56,060 nt of DNA, from assembly GCA_045134375.1 (NCBI GenBank), contig JBGUVL010000004.1:1-56060 (forward strand), in the 5' to 3' direction. Under the pieces are notes generated by a model. The model did not search any database and was not told the DNA's origin. It worked only from the letters and a program-made list of their open reading frames with translations. Of the stretch, positions 24,337 to 33,855 are shown piece by piece (within the stretch, counting starts at the first letter, position 1; each line of letters begins with the position of its first letter). The DNA comes from JBGUVL01 sp045134375. Its GTDB lineage: Bacteria > Bacillota_I > Bacilli_A > Erysipelotrichales > Erysipelotrichaceae. The translations under genes and the position numbers were made by a program.

Positions 24337-26475
24337 CTATGATCGACTCCCTTTTCGATAGGAGAAAAGCTTCTTCCAGAAATTTATTTCATTCTCTTCT
24401 TTGGCATTTTTTGATTGTAATTGAGAAGCTTTCTTTGCTTCATTCATAAAAAATAGTTGTGAATCAATCGCATCATTTTGACTTACCACCATTTCATAAT
24501 TTCCATCAGAATTAATTTTTCTTGCTTTTACATTATCATTTAATATGACATGTAGAATATGAAGCAATTCTTTCTTGATTCTAACATCTTCAATAGGACA
24601 AGCGATTTCCACTCTTTTTTCCATATTTCTTGTCATTAGATCAGCACTTGAAATATAAATAGAGGCATAACGATCACTACCGAAACAATAAATTCTTGAA
24701 TGCTCTAGAAAGCGCCCTACAATAGAGATGATTTCAATATTTTCCGTTTGTTTTGAAATTTGTGGCTTCAAACAACAAATTCCTCGAACGATCAATTTGA
24801 TCTTGACTCCTGCACAACTAGCCTCTTTTAGCTTATCGATCATATCTCGATCGGTCAATGAATTTATTTTCATAATGATGCTGGCATCACAATGATTCTT
24901 TGCCTTTTCGATTTCCTCATCCATCAATTGCAACAGTTTTTTCTTCATTCCATTTGGTGCAACCAAAAGATTTTGATACTGATCTTGAAGATTGGATATT
25001 GCCATATTTTGGAAGAACAGCATAGCATCTCTTCCGATTTCCTCACGAGTTGTTAAATAACTAAGATCGGTATACATTTTACTTGTTTTTTCGTTGTAAT
25101 TTCCACTTCCAATCTGCGTAACGTATTCGATATTACGTCCTTTCTTTCTTGTGATGAGACAGATTTTAGAATGTACTTTATAATTTTCAAACCCATAGAG
25201 AATTCGACATCCACTTTCTTCCAACACTTCTGCATAATTAATATTATTCGATTCATCAAAGCGTGCTCTTAACTCCATTAAAACGGTAACATCTTTCCCG
25301 TTTTCGGCAGCTTCACATAAATATTTAATGATTTTTGATCGTGAAGAAAGGCGATAAATCGTCATTTTGATTGATATTACATTCGGGTCATTCGCCGCTT
25401 CTTTTAGCAATCGCAAGAATGGATCCATCGAATGAAAAGGATAATGTAATAGTAAATCATGATACTCCAATTGTTGTATTATAGACGATGTTTTTACTTG
25501 TGCATGCGGCTGTGGTAGAAATGGTTCATAGCACAATTGGCTACGTGTGATCGTATCTAATTGTTCAATCAAAGGAAACACATAAGACATATCCAATGGT
25601 GTCGTTGAAATAAATACTTGCGAAAAACTAATTGATAAACGATTGCATAAGTAATTCGTTAATTCCTCCGTACTCTTCTGCTCGATTTCCAAACGAATCG
25701 GAGCCAAGCGATTTCTTTTTTTTAGAATCTTTTTCATATGTTGTCGATAATCTTCATCCTCATCGATATCCGCAACATCTAAGTTAATGTCCCCATTTCT
25801 AGTGACCGAAATAATGGTCTTAAATAACATTTGGTATCCTGAAAATACTTCTTGTGCATAATGCAGTATTATTTTTTCAATTAGTAAATACTGCGTTCCT
25901 CCCTCCTTTTTCAAAAAGAATAGACGAGGAAGAGAGGTCGGGATTGGCAACAATGCATAAAGATTTTTTTTCTTATGTTTTAAAACCATCATAATATACA
26001 AACCTTGATTGATCAAATGAGGGAAGGGATGGTGAATATCAATAATTTGAGGCGATAATAAGGGAAGAACATGATGGATAAAATAATCATGAACTTTCTC
26101 CTCTTCCTTTTCTTTCAAATGTTCCATTGCTTTTTCTTTCACCTGATAGGATTGCAATTCTTTGCTTACTTGATGAAAGCTAGCATCCCGATGTTGGTAC
26201 AGTGCATGACATTTTTCATAAATCGCATCCAATTGTTCTTTTGGACTCATCCCACTTTTATTATCGATCGCATCCGTATCAATCAAAGAAAGATCAAACA
26301 AACTTCCACAACGAATCCGAAAGAATTCACTTAGATTGCTTGAAAAAATAGAAATAAATTTCAATCGTTCTAGTAGAGGAACCTTTTTATCATCGGCTTC
26401 CTCTAATACTCGCTCATTGAATTTCAACCAAGATAGCTCTCGATTCTGAGTATAATGATTATCGTAATGTTTCAT
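24337..26475 (-). CDS. ppk: Polyphosphate kinase 1
   Basis: The 712-residue enzyme polymerises the terminal phosphate of ATP into polyphosphate. The N domain begins with NRELSWLKFNERVLEEA. The catalytic histidine that becomes phosphorylated is H435 in YKVHSKICL, and the ATP-binding segment GSGNYNEKTSKMYTDLSY follows. A second phospholipase-D-like half is near residues 550-650. Its start overlaps the end of the exopolyphosphatase gene by 17 bases, so synthesis and breakdown of polyphosphate are co-translated. Relatives have a similar length of about 700 residues. Confidence 0.96.
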   Translation of the reverse strand: MKHYDNHYTQNRELSWLKFNERVLEEADDKKVPLLERLKFISIFSSNLSEFFRIRCGSLFDLSLIDTDAIDNKSGMSPKEQLDAIYEKCHALYQHRDASFHQVSKELQSYQVKEKAMEHLKEKEEEKVHDYFIHHVLPLLSPQIIDIHHPFPHLINQGLYIMMVLKHKKKNLYALLPIPTSLPRLFFLKKEGGTQYLLIEKIILHYAQEVFSGYQMLFKTIISVTRNGDINLDVADIDEDEDYRQHMKKILKKRNRLAPIRLEIEQKSTEELTNYLCNRLSISFSQVFISTTPLDMSYVFPLIEQLDTITRSQLCYEPFLPQPHAQVKTSSIIQQLEYHDLLLHYPFHSMDPFLRLLKEAANDPNVISIKMTIYRLSSRSKIIKYLCEAAENGKDVTVLMELRARFDESNNINYAEVLEESGCRILYGFENYKVHSKICLITRKKGRNIEYVTQIGSGNYNEKTSKMYTDLSYLTTREEIGRDAMLFFQNMAISNLQDQYQNLLVAPNGMKKKLLQLMDEEIEKAKNHCDASIIMKINSLTDRDMIDKLKEASCAGVKIKLIVRGICCLKPQISKQTENIEIISIVGRFLEHSRIYCFGSDRYASIYISSADLMTRNMEKRVEIACPIEDVRIKKELLHILHVILNDNVKARKINSDGNYEMVVSQNDAIDSQLFFMNEAKKASQLQSKNAKEENEINFWKKLFSYRKGSRS

Positions 26476-27379
26476 AACAATCCCCTATCTTCAACACTTT
26501 TTCATTTAAATAACCTTCTCGAACACCATATTTTGAAATCTGAATCTTTTTCACACCAAAATATTGTGCAATGGTTTTGATGATCAAGATTCCAGGCACT
26601 AGTGTATGAATGCGATCCGGCTTTACTTGTAAAATTTTTTGGTAGCATTTTTTCTCATTCTCACAAAGTTCCGCTTCCAATCGACTCAGCTTATCCACAT
26701 TCATATCTTTCGAATCTTTTTTCTGCAAATCCAAATCTTCCAACAATTTCTCAATTCCACGAATGCTTCCGCCAACTCCACACATAAACGAATACTTTTT
26801 TCTACTCAAAGAAAGTTGATCTAATTCTTCTTCCACCCGTTTTACCATTTTCTTTTTTTCCTCTTTTTGAGGTAATAACTTACCTACGTATTGTTCAAAC
26901 AAGGACAAAGAACCAACCGGCATACTACCACTTTCCACAATCTTTCCTTTTTCAAAGATGACAATTTCACTACTGCCCCCACCCACATCAATGAAAATAC
27001 CATCTTTCTCTTCCAGATGACCCAACGCTCCTAAAAAACTCAATCTTGCTTCTTTATTTCCACTAAGTACTTCGATGGTCACTTCACATTTTTCTTGTAT
27101 TTTTTTTAGAACTTCCTCACGATTTTTTAAATTTCGTAACGATGCGGTAGAAAAATAATGAAATTCTTGAATCCCTAAACATTCCATATCCCAACGAAAA
27201 GAACGGATTACACTGCATGCTTTTTGGATTCCTTTCTCACTTAGGACCCCTTTTTTGACATACGCAATCAATCCTGCCGTTTCTTTCTTAGTAAACAAAA
27301 GAACCGCATCTTCCCCTTCACAACGATATACATTCATTCGAATCGTATTGGAACCGATATCGACAATACCAACTAACAT
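26459..27379 (-). CDS. ppx: Ppx/GppA family exopolyphosphatase
   Basis: The 306-residue ASKHA-fold phosphatase has DIGSNTIRMNVYR at residues 6-18 (phosphate loop), FSTASLRNLKNRE near 99-111, and DVGGGSSEIV near 141-150, which holds the second phosphate loop. The GVGGSIRGIEKLL segment is the adenosine-side motif. It lacks the C-terminal HD domain found in E. coli Ppx, which is usual for the short form. It degrades polyphosphate or pppGpp and is expressed with ppk. Confidence 0.93.
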   Translation of the reverse strand: MLVGIVDIGSNTIRMNVYRCEGEDAVLLFTKKETAGLIAYVKKGVLSEKGIQKACSVIRSFRWDMECLGIQEFHYFSTASLRNLKNREEVLKKIQEKCEVTIEVLSGNKEARLSFLGALGHLEEKDGIFIDVGGGSSEIVIFEKGKIVESGSMPVGSLSLFEQYVGKLLPQKEEKKKMVKRVEEELDQLSLSRKKYSFMCGVGGSIRGIEKLLEDLDLQKKDSKDMNVDKLSRLEAELCENEKKCYQKILQVKPDRIHTLVPGILIIKTIAQYFGVKKIQISKYGVREGYLNEKVLKIGDCYETLR

Positions 27380-27461
27380 ATTTTCACATCACTTTCGTTT
27401 TATCTATTCTACTAAAAGTATTGCTTGTTTTTTGTAAATAAAACGTAAAGAATACGATAAA

Positions 27462-27492
27462 AAAACGCCTTCTTAAACGAAGAAAGCGTTTT
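27462..27492. terminator. Terminator between the ppx and SGNH genes
   Basis: AAAACGC plus TTCTT pair with AAGAA plus GCGTTTT around a five-base loop. On the minus strand it ends the SGNH gene transcript. Confidence 0.75.
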
Positions 27493-27511
27493 ATTAAATC
27501 CTCATTGATCT

Positions 27512-28135
27512 TTATTCAACTTCGATATATTCGCGTAATAAAGAAGCAAATAGAGCATATCCTTGTTCATTTAGATGAAGTCCATCACTTGTCAATTCCT
27601 GTTTCAACTGACCTTTTGCATCAAGAAAAAATGGATACATATTCACATAATAGGTATTGGTAAATTCTTCACAGTTATTTCTAATCTCATCGCCAAGCAG
27701 ACGAAGCTGAACATTGTCTCTTGCATCGCACTTCATTGTTTCCTCTCTTATTGGCAATGGAGAAATCACGATGACTTGGAGCGATGGATTATGATTTCTC
27801 ATAATCGTAATCAGTTTATATATATTAAATGCAATCTCTAAACGATCAAATCGCCATTCATCATTTAAATCATTGGTTCCCGCCAAGAGGATGACACGAC
27901 TAGGATCATAATTTCTTACGGCATAGGGTTGAAGATGTAATAACAGATCCGTCGTTGCCCCTTGACAACCACAATTATACATCACTTCTTTGGGAAAATA
28001 GGTTGCAATGGGAAAGAATTGCAGTAAGGAATCCCCAAATAGCACCGTGCCTTTTGGCTTTGCTTTCGCTGCCCCTTCCATGATGTTTTTTACTTGTGCA
28101 ATTTGATCTTCTTTCACCTTTTCTAAAATATTCAT
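27512..28135 (-). CDS. SGNH/GDSL hydrolase
   Basis: The 207-residue single-domain hydrolase has S36 in LFGDSLLQ, G59 in GCQGATT, N88 in LAGTNDLN and D184/H187 in SDGLHLN, which together form the SGNH active site. No signal peptide is present. Such enzymes act as esterases or acyl-CoA/lysophospholipid hydrolases. It follows tex with a nine-base gap, so it is probably in its operon. The substrate is unknown. Confidence 0.9.
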   Translation of the reverse strand: MNILEKVKEDQIAQVKNIMEGAAKAKPKGTVLFGDSLLQFFPIATYFPKEVMYNCGCQGATTDLLLHLQPYAVRNYDPSRVILLAGTNDLNDEWRFDRLEIAFNIYKLITIMRNHNPSLQVIVISPLPIREETMKCDARDNVQLRLLGDEIRNNCEEFTNTYYVNMYPFFLDAKGQLKQELTSDGLHLNEQGYALFASLLREYIEVE

Positions 28136-28144
28136 TTGTTCCTC

Positions 28145-30289
28145 CTATGGTTTGATCATTGTCAGCTGTACTTTGTGCTTCTCTTCATCAATATGATATA
28201 CCCAAACGGTTACAATATCACCCACATTAACAATTTCACTTGGATGTTTTACTCTTCTTTTACTTAATTTAGAAATATGTATCAGCCCATCTTCGTGTAA
28301 TCCAATATCCACAAAGGCGCCAAAATCAACGACATTTCGGATGGTGCCTTTTAACTCATCCCCAACATGCAAATCTTCCATGCTTACGATATCTTTACGT
28401 AATATCACACCATCACTACATTCACGATAATCTCGTAATGGCTGTTGAATTGCAGAAAGAATATCTTCTAATAAGTATTCATCACAGTGACACTGCTTCA
28501 TTAACATCGCTTTGTCCGCTTGTTGAATTGCCTCTTGTGCTTTCTTTGATCCCATATCAAAATCCTGCAATCCTAATTGTTGGATGACATTTCGCGCAAG
28601 AGCATAGGATTCTGGGTGTATGCTTGTTTGATCAAGATAATCCTCACTACCCACGACTCGTAAAAAACCAGCACTTTGTTCAAAGGACTTCGCTCCTATC
28701 TTTGGAATTTTCTTGATTTCCTCTCGCGAATGAATTCTGCCATTACTTTCTCGATAAGCAACAATACTATTTGCCATTGCCGCATTTAATCCCGCTACAT
28801 TTTTTAACAATACAGCACTCGCTGTATTGATATCAACGCCAACAAGATTGACACATTTCTCTACCACAAAGGATAAACGCTGCTTCAAACGAGCAACTGG
28901 AAGATCATGCTGATACTGCCCAACTCCAATGGATTGGGGATCAATCTTAATTAACTCCGATAGTGGATCCATCAATCTTCTTGCGATCGAAATGGCACTA
29001 CGCTGTTCTACATGCAAATCGGGAAATTCTTCGATTGCCAAAGGACTAGCACTATAAACACTGGCTCCCGCTTCCGATACGATGGTGAAGGAAACAGGTA
29101 AATAATAACGACGAATGACATCCGCCACAAATGCTTCACTTTCTCTGCTTGCCGTACCATTACCAATCGCAATCAAATCAACATGATACTCTTGGCACAT
29201 TCTCACTAGCTTTTCCTCTGCTTCCCGCACTTTTGCATTCGGTTTGTGTGGGTAGATCACATCGACATATAATTTCTTACCGGAACCATCAATAATAGCT
29301 AACTTACATCCCGTACGAAACGCAGGATCAAATCCAAGAATCACTTTATCTTTCATCGGTGGTTGCAGTAATAACTTCTCTAAATTCATCGAGAATACAT
29401 CAATACTGCTTTCCTGCGCCTTTTGCGTTAATTCCATACGAACCATTCGCTCGATGGAAGGGTAAGCCAATCGTTTCAACCCGTCCGCAATCGCATTTCT
29501 TACATATTCTGCAGTAGGACTGTTAGGATAAGCAATCACCCTACGACAAATCCACTGAAACAAATATTCTTCATTCACTTCGATACCAACCTGAAGCACT
29601 TTTTCTTTTTCCCCACGATCAATGGCCATAATACGATGCGCAGCTAATGTGGATATTTTTTCTTCATAATCATAATACATACGATACACTTTTTCCTGAT
29701 CCGTATGATCCTTCTTTGCGCTCGTTTTTAACTTTCCAAAATGGATCATGGAATCGTAAATTTTATTTCGATAATCAACATGATTACTGATTCTTTCCGC
29801 AATGATATCCATGGCTCCTTGCAATGCCTCCTCTTTGGTTGGCACTGCATCATTGACATATTTTTCTACCGCAAGATCCTGCCAATAGCGAGGGCAAGAA
29901 AGCAACCCATCAGCAAGCGGCTCTAGCCCTTTTGCGATCGCCATGCTCGCTCTTGTTTTCTTTCTCTGTTTATAAGGACGATAGATGTCTTCCACTTGCG
30001 AAAGTTTCTCACATTTCATCACTTGCTCTTTGATTTCTTCACTTAATTTCCCCTGTGTTTCAATCAAACGCAACACATCTTCTTTTCGCTTTTCTAAATT
30101 CATTTGATATTCGTATTCTTCTTCGATAACACGAATTTGTTCCTCATCCAATCCTTTTGTCATCTCTTTCCGATAGCGGGCAATAAATGGAACCGTACAT
30201 CCCTCTTCTAATAGGGAAAGCGTATGATTCACTTGTACTGCTTGAATGGAAAGTTGCTTTGCAATCCGTTCTATAATTTTATGATTCAT
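28145..30289 (-). CDS. tex: Tex family RNA-binding transcription accessory protein
   Basis: The 714-residue protein has the Tex layout: N-terminal helical domain with VPFIARYRKEMTKGLDEEQI, YqgF-like RNase H fold with GFDPAFRTGCKLAI, helix-hairpin-helix segments (VGVDINTASAVLL and IHSREEIKKIPKIGAKSFEQ) and a C-terminal S1 domain (GDELKGTIRNVVDFGAFVDIG). Tex binds RNA and is needed for some regulated transcription. I chose the ATG at 30289, which has an AGGAG at proper spacing. The reported open frame runs on to a TTG at 30307. Confidence 0.95.
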   Translation of the reverse strand: MNHKIIERIAKQLSIQAVQVNHTLSLLEEGCTVPFIARYRKEMTKGLDEEQIRVIEEEYEYQMNLEKRKEDVLRLIETQGKLSEEIKEQVMKCEKLSQVEDIYRPYKQRKKTRASMAIAKGLEPLADGLLSCPRYWQDLAVEKYVNDAVPTKEEALQGAMDIIAERISNHVDYRNKIYDSMIHFGKLKTSAKKDHTDQEKVYRMYYDYEEKISTLAAHRIMAIDRGEKEKVLQVGIEVNEEYLFQWICRRVIAYPNSPTAEYVRNAIADGLKRLAYPSIERMVRMELTQKAQESSIDVFSMNLEKLLLQPPMKDKVILGFDPAFRTGCKLAIIDGSGKKLYVDVIYPHKPNAKVREAEEKLVRMCQEYHVDLIAIGNGTASRESEAFVADVIRRYYLPVSFTIVSEAGASVYSASPLAIEEFPDLHVEQRSAISIARRLMDPLSELIKIDPQSIGVGQYQHDLPVARLKQRLSFVVEKCVNLVGVDINTASAVLLKNVAGLNAAMANSIVAYRESNGRIHSREEIKKIPKIGAKSFEQSAGFLRVVGSEDYLDQTSIHPESYALARNVIQQLGLQDFDMGSKKAQEAIQQADKAMLMKQCHCDEYLLEDILSAIQQPLRDYRECSDGVILRKDIVSMEDLHVGDELKGTIRNVVDFGAFVDIGLHEDGLIHISKLSKRRVKHPSEIVNVGDIVTVWVYHIDEEKHKVQLTMIKP

Positions 30290-30415
30290 TTTCATTACTC
30301 CTATCAATCTGCACTCTATTATAACAGAATCTAAGATTACTCTCTATTTTTTACGGTATTTTCCCAATGATGATTCCCTCATCGCAACAATATAAACAAA
30401 ACTCATAAAAAAAAC

Positions 30416-30444
30416 TTGACATCTATTTCATATTAGTTTAGTAT
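30416..30444 (+). promoter_or_regulatory. Promoter of the methionine T-box operon
   Basis: TTGACA at 30416-30421 and TAGTAT at 30439-30444 are 17 bases apart. Confidence 0.75.
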
Positions 30445-30454
30445 GTTTTCATAC

Positions 30455-30723
30455 AATAAAATAAAGACGTTGAAGAGAAGAGTAATTGATCCAACATGCG
30501 TAGAGAGTTCTTGGTAGGTGAAAAAGAACGATGAAAGATCCAATGAAGATGGTCTCGGAGTTGCATAGCTGAACCCTTATTAAGCTATGACGGATTCACC
30601 CGTTACGATGATAGAGTATAGACCTAGTGGCTAGGTGTACTCGATGAGGAAATAATTGTGAGATTATTTTGAATTAAGGTGGTACCGCGCATAACTCGCC
30701 CTTAGTGTAGGGCGAGTTTTTTG
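30455..30723 (+). promoter_or_regulatory. T-box riboswitch, methionine-specific
   Basis: The leader shows stem I with its AGTA element, the specifier region GAAgATGgtCtcgGAG (codon ATG at 30549-30551, so uncharged tRNA-Met) and the conserved AAGGTGGTACCGCG at 30676-30689, which pairs with the tRNA acceptor end. The terminator AACTCGCCC/GGGCGAGTT with T-run is at 30693-30723. Uncharged tRNA-Met prevents the terminator from folding and permits transcription of the methionine uptake genes. All downstream genes concern methionine, which supports the specifier call. Confidence 0.93.
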
Positions 30724-30765
30724 TTTTATTGTATTCGATGAAAATAAAACGAAGGAGTGTTGCGT

Positions 30766-30783
30766 ATGATGAGTAGAAAGTAA
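30766..30783 (+). other. Five-codon ORF with its own ribosome-binding site
   Basis: GAAGGAG is followed nine bases later by ATG ATG AGT AGA AAG TAA. It lies between the T-box terminator and metQ. It could be a minimal leader peptide or the scar of a deleted gene. Confidence 0.25.
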
Positions 30784-30852
30784 AAAACAGAATGTGAAAA
30801 AAAGAATAAAAATAAAAAATCCCATGTAAGTAGGGGGAGAATGGAGGACAAA

Positions 30853-31662
30853 ATGAAAAAAATAGTAAAAATTATTGTGGCTTTTGCAGCCATCGTATCC
30901 GTTGCCGCTTGTGGAGGAAAAACGGATAATGAAAAAACCATTACCATAGGAGCGACATCCGTTCCACATGCAGAAATTTTAAATGATGTAGTAAAGGATA
31001 TTTTAGCAGAAGATGGATGGACGCTAAAAGTGGTCGAATTTACGGATTATGTACAACCCAATAAATCATTAGAAGAAGATGAATTAGATGCCAATTATTT
31101 CCAAACATTGGCTTATCTAGACGAAAGTAACGAAAAAAATGATTGGCATTTAACTGCCGTACAAGGGGTTCATTATGAAGCAATGGCAATCTATTCAAAA
31201 GATTTAAAATCCATAAGCGATGTAAAAGATGGTGATGAAATCTTGATTCCTAATGATGGATCCAACGAAGATCGTGCCTTAAAGCTATTAGCGAAAAATG
31301 GTTTCATTGATTATACAAGTAATATTTCAGATCCAGAATCTGGAATCACTGCTTACCATATCAATATTAAAATAACGCCTTTAGCAGCGGAAGAAATTGC
31401 CAACCACTTAGAAGATGCTGCCGCTATTGTGGTGAATGGAAACTATGCATTAGAAGCAGGGTTAAAGGATAAATCTACTACATTAGCAAGCGAAGAATTT
31501 ACCACAGAGGAAGCCGCTCCTTATATCAATTATTTAGTCGTTAAAAAAGGCAATGAAGATAGCGAAAAAACGAAAGCTCTTATCCAAGCAATTACCGATA
31601 AAAAAGTAAAAGAATATATTGCTAAAAAATATGGAAAAGCAGTGGTAGGTACCTTCGAATGA
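30853..31662 (+). CDS. metQ: Methionine-binding lipoprotein MetQ
   Basis: This protein of about 269 residues has a lipoprotein signal (MKKIVKI..VSVAAC, lipidated cysteine at C20) and the NlpA/MetQ fold with TIGATSVPHAEIL, VEFTDYVQPNKSLEEDELDANYFQ and IPNDGSNEDRALKLL. It captures methionine outside the cell for MetNI. I took the second ATG (30853), as GGAGG lies five bases before it, whereas the first (30841) is too close to its site. It is the first gene after the Met T-box. Its stop overlaps msrA as ATGA. Confidence 0.93.
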   Translation: MKKIVKIIVAFAAIVSVAACGGKTDNEKTITIGATSVPHAEILNDVVKDILAEDGWTLKVVEFTDYVQPNKSLEEDELDANYFQTLAYLDESNEKNDWHLTAVQGVHYEAMAIYSKDLKSISDVKDGDEILIPNDGSNEDRALKLLAKNGFIDYTSNISDPESGITAYHINIKITPLAAEEIANHLEDAAAIVVNGNYALEAGLKDKSTTLASEEFTTEEAAPYINYLVVKKGNEDSEKTKALIQAITDKKVKEYIAKKYGKAVVGTFE

Positions 31663-32162
31663 GAAAAGTGATTTATTTTGCAGGAGGTTGTTTCTGGGGC
31701 GTGCAACATTTCTTTGATCAATTTAATGGTGTCCATGAGACGACGACAGGTTATGCCAATGGAACGATTGAAAACCCCACTTATGAGCAAGTTAAATCAC
31801 AGAAAAGTGGACACAGTGAAACCGTAAAAGTAGTCTATGAATGCGATCAAATCACATTAGAACAATTACTGTATTATTTCTATCGCATCATTGATCCTAC
31901 TTCTTTGAATAAGCAAGGAGAAGATGAAGGAATATCCTATCGAACAGGAATCTATTATAGTGATCCTGAAGATCAAGCCATCATTGAATCCGTAACAAAG
32001 AAAGTGGCCCAACAATATGAGCAACCAATTGTAGTAGAAATTTTACCCATCCAACATTTCTATGATGCGGAAGAATACCATCAGAAATATTTAGAAAAAA
32101 ATCCAAACGGTTACTGTCATATACCACTTTCACTATTTCATTTACAGGAGGATCCATCATGA
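31659..32162 (+). CDS. msrA: Peptide methionine sulfoxide reductase A
   Basis: The 167-residue enzyme has the catalytic GGCFWG motif (C11) and the family residues GYANGTIENPTYEQV and GHSETVKV. It reduces methionine-S-sulfoxide in proteins and free methionine sulfoxide. Its gene sits between metQ and metN, overlaps both by four bases and is under the Met T-box. This hints that imported methionine sulfoxide may be repaired to methionine. Only the MsrA domain is present. MsrB is not fused and is not in this window. Confidence 0.96.
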   Translation: MRKVIYFAGGCFWGVQHFFDQFNGVHETTTGYANGTIENPTYEQVKSQKSGHSETVKVVYECDQITLEQLLYYFYRIIDPTSLNKQGEDEGISYRTGIYYSDPEDQAIIESVTKKVAQQYEQPIVVEILPIQHFYDAEEYHQKYLEKNPNGYCHIPLSLFHLQEDPS

Positions 32163-33145
32163 TAACCATTCGTCATCTCAACAAGAACTTTGGTGATTTA
32201 AACGTCATTCAAAACGTATCTTTTGAAATCAATGAAGGTGATATTTTTGGAATTATCGGGCAAAGTGGAGCAGGAAAATCAACCTTACTACGATGCATCA
32301 ACGGACTGGAAAACTTCCAGTCCGGTTCTATCACTGCATTAGGAAAGGACATTTCTTCGTTAAACAAAAAAGAATTACAACAAATTCAAAAAGAGATGGG
32401 CATGATTTTTCAAAATTTCAATTTATTAAATCGTCTGACCGTCTTTGAAAATGTTGCACTTCCTTTACGTTTCTGGAAACAAAACCCAAAATCAGAACAA
32501 GCGAAAAAAAGAATTCATGAACTATTAAAACTAGTAGGGTTAGAGGATAAAATCAATGCTTATCCTCGCCAATTAAGTGGGGGACAAAAGCAAAGAGTCG
32601 CGATTGCCCGTGCATTGATATTAAATCCCAAAATATTGCTGTGCGATGAAGCAACTTCTGCTTTAGACCCAAAAATTACGCAAGATATCTTAGCCTTACT
32701 AAAAAAAATCAATCAAGAAATGAACATTACCATCATTATCGTGACGCATCAAATGGAAGTAATCAAACAGATCTGTAATCAAATGGTATTCTTGAAAGAT
32801 GGCAAAATTGTCGCAAAAGGAAAACCGGAAGAATTATTTGTTTCATCCAACGAAGTGATTCAAGATTTTGTGGGTGACCATCACAATCTTCTACCAAAAA
32901 AAGGCGTTAACATCAAATTATTCTTTACCAGTAATAATGCTTCTTCTCATACCATTACCTCACTTGCAAGAGAATTAAATATTGATTTTGATATCTGTCA
33001 AGGAAAATTAGAAAACTTTAGAGGCAATACCATGGGAAGTCTAATTATTAATATAGAGACAAAAGATCAAGAAAAGATTCTCCATTATTTTGAAAAACAC
33101 AACATGAAATGGGAGGTGATTGCGAATGAGTCATTTAATGATTGA
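32159..33145 (+). CDS. metN: Methionine ABC transporter ATP-binding protein MetN
   Basis: The 328-residue ATPase has Walker A GQSGAGKST, signature LSGGQKQR, Walker B LLCDEATSALDP and H-loop VTHQ. A C-terminal domain of about 75 residues (residues ~253-328) is the NIL ligand-binding domain, which in E. coli MetN binds methionine and shuts down import. It overlaps metI by about 20 bases. Confidence 0.96.
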   Translation: MITIRHLNKNFGDLNVIQNVSFEINEGDIFGIIGQSGAGKSTLLRCINGLENFQSGSITALGKDISSLNKKELQQIQKEMGMIFQNFNLLNRLTVFENVALPLRFWKQNPKSEQAKKRIHELLKLVGLEDKINAYPRQLSGGQKQRVAIARALILNPKILLCDEATSALDPKITQDILALLKKINQEMNITIIIVTHQMEVIKQICNQMVFLKDGKIVAKGKPEELFVSSNEVIQDFVGDHHNLLPKKGVNIKLFFTSNNASSHTITSLARELNIDFDICQGKLENFRGNTMGSLIINIETKDQEKILHYFEKHNMKWEVIANESFND

Positions 33146-33761
33146 AGCGACATTAGAAACCCTTTATATGGTCATTGGATCCACTTTATTCTCTGTTATC
33201 TTAGGATTTATACCAGCGATTATTTTGACCTTAACAGCAAAAGATGGATTAAAACCAAACCCTACCATCTACTCCATTTTTGATGTCCTGGTTAATATTT
33301 TTCGAAGCTTTCCTTTTATCATCTTAATGATTTTAGTGGCTCCACTGACTCGTAGCATTGTTGGGAAAGCCATTGGAACAACTGCCGCTTTGGTTCCTTT
33401 AACCATATCCGCGATTCCTTTTGTCGCAAGAGTATTCGAAAGCGCATTGCGAAGTGTTGACCCTGGTTTAATTGAAGCAGCACGCTCCTTTGGCGCTAGC
33501 GATCGACAAATTATGTTACGCGTTTATCTTAAAGAATCCATTCCTTCGATTATCTCTGGAATCACGTTAACCTTTATTAGTTTAATTGGTTATAGTGCGA
33601 TTGGTGGTGCAATCGGTGCTGGAGGATTAGGCGATGTTGCCATTCGAAAAGGTTACCAAGGATATAACTTTTCTTATTTACTAATTACAAGCATTATTCT
33701 AATTGTAATTGTTCAAATCGTACAAAGCATAGGCAATTATTTATATAAAAAATTATCGTAG
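33126..33761 (+). CDS. metI: Methionine ABC transporter permease MetI
   Basis: The 211-residue permease has five predicted helices and the binding-protein-dependent transport EAA loop (EAARSFGASDRQIMLRVYLKES). The ending GYSAIGGAIGAGGLGDVAIRKGYQGY is typical of MetI. I chose the ATG at 33126, which follows GGAGGTGAT at a suitable distance, instead of the TTG at 33120. Confidence 0.95.
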   Translation: MSHLMIEATLETLYMVIGSTLFSVILGFIPAIILTLTAKDGLKPNPTIYSIFDVLVNIFRSFPFIILMILVAPLTRSIVGKAIGTTAALVPLTISAIPFVARVFESALRSVDPGLIEAARSFGASDRQIMLRVYLKESIPSIISGITLTFISLIGYSAIGGAIGAGGLGDVAIRKGYQGYNFSYLLITSIILIVIVQIVQSIGNYLYKKLS

Positions 33762-33855
33762 TCCTTTTCTTTCATTGAAAAAGATAGAATCGGATCCCTA
33801 TGCATGAAACATGAAAGATTATTTTAGGATAAAAGCAGAAAGTTGAGGTAAATCT

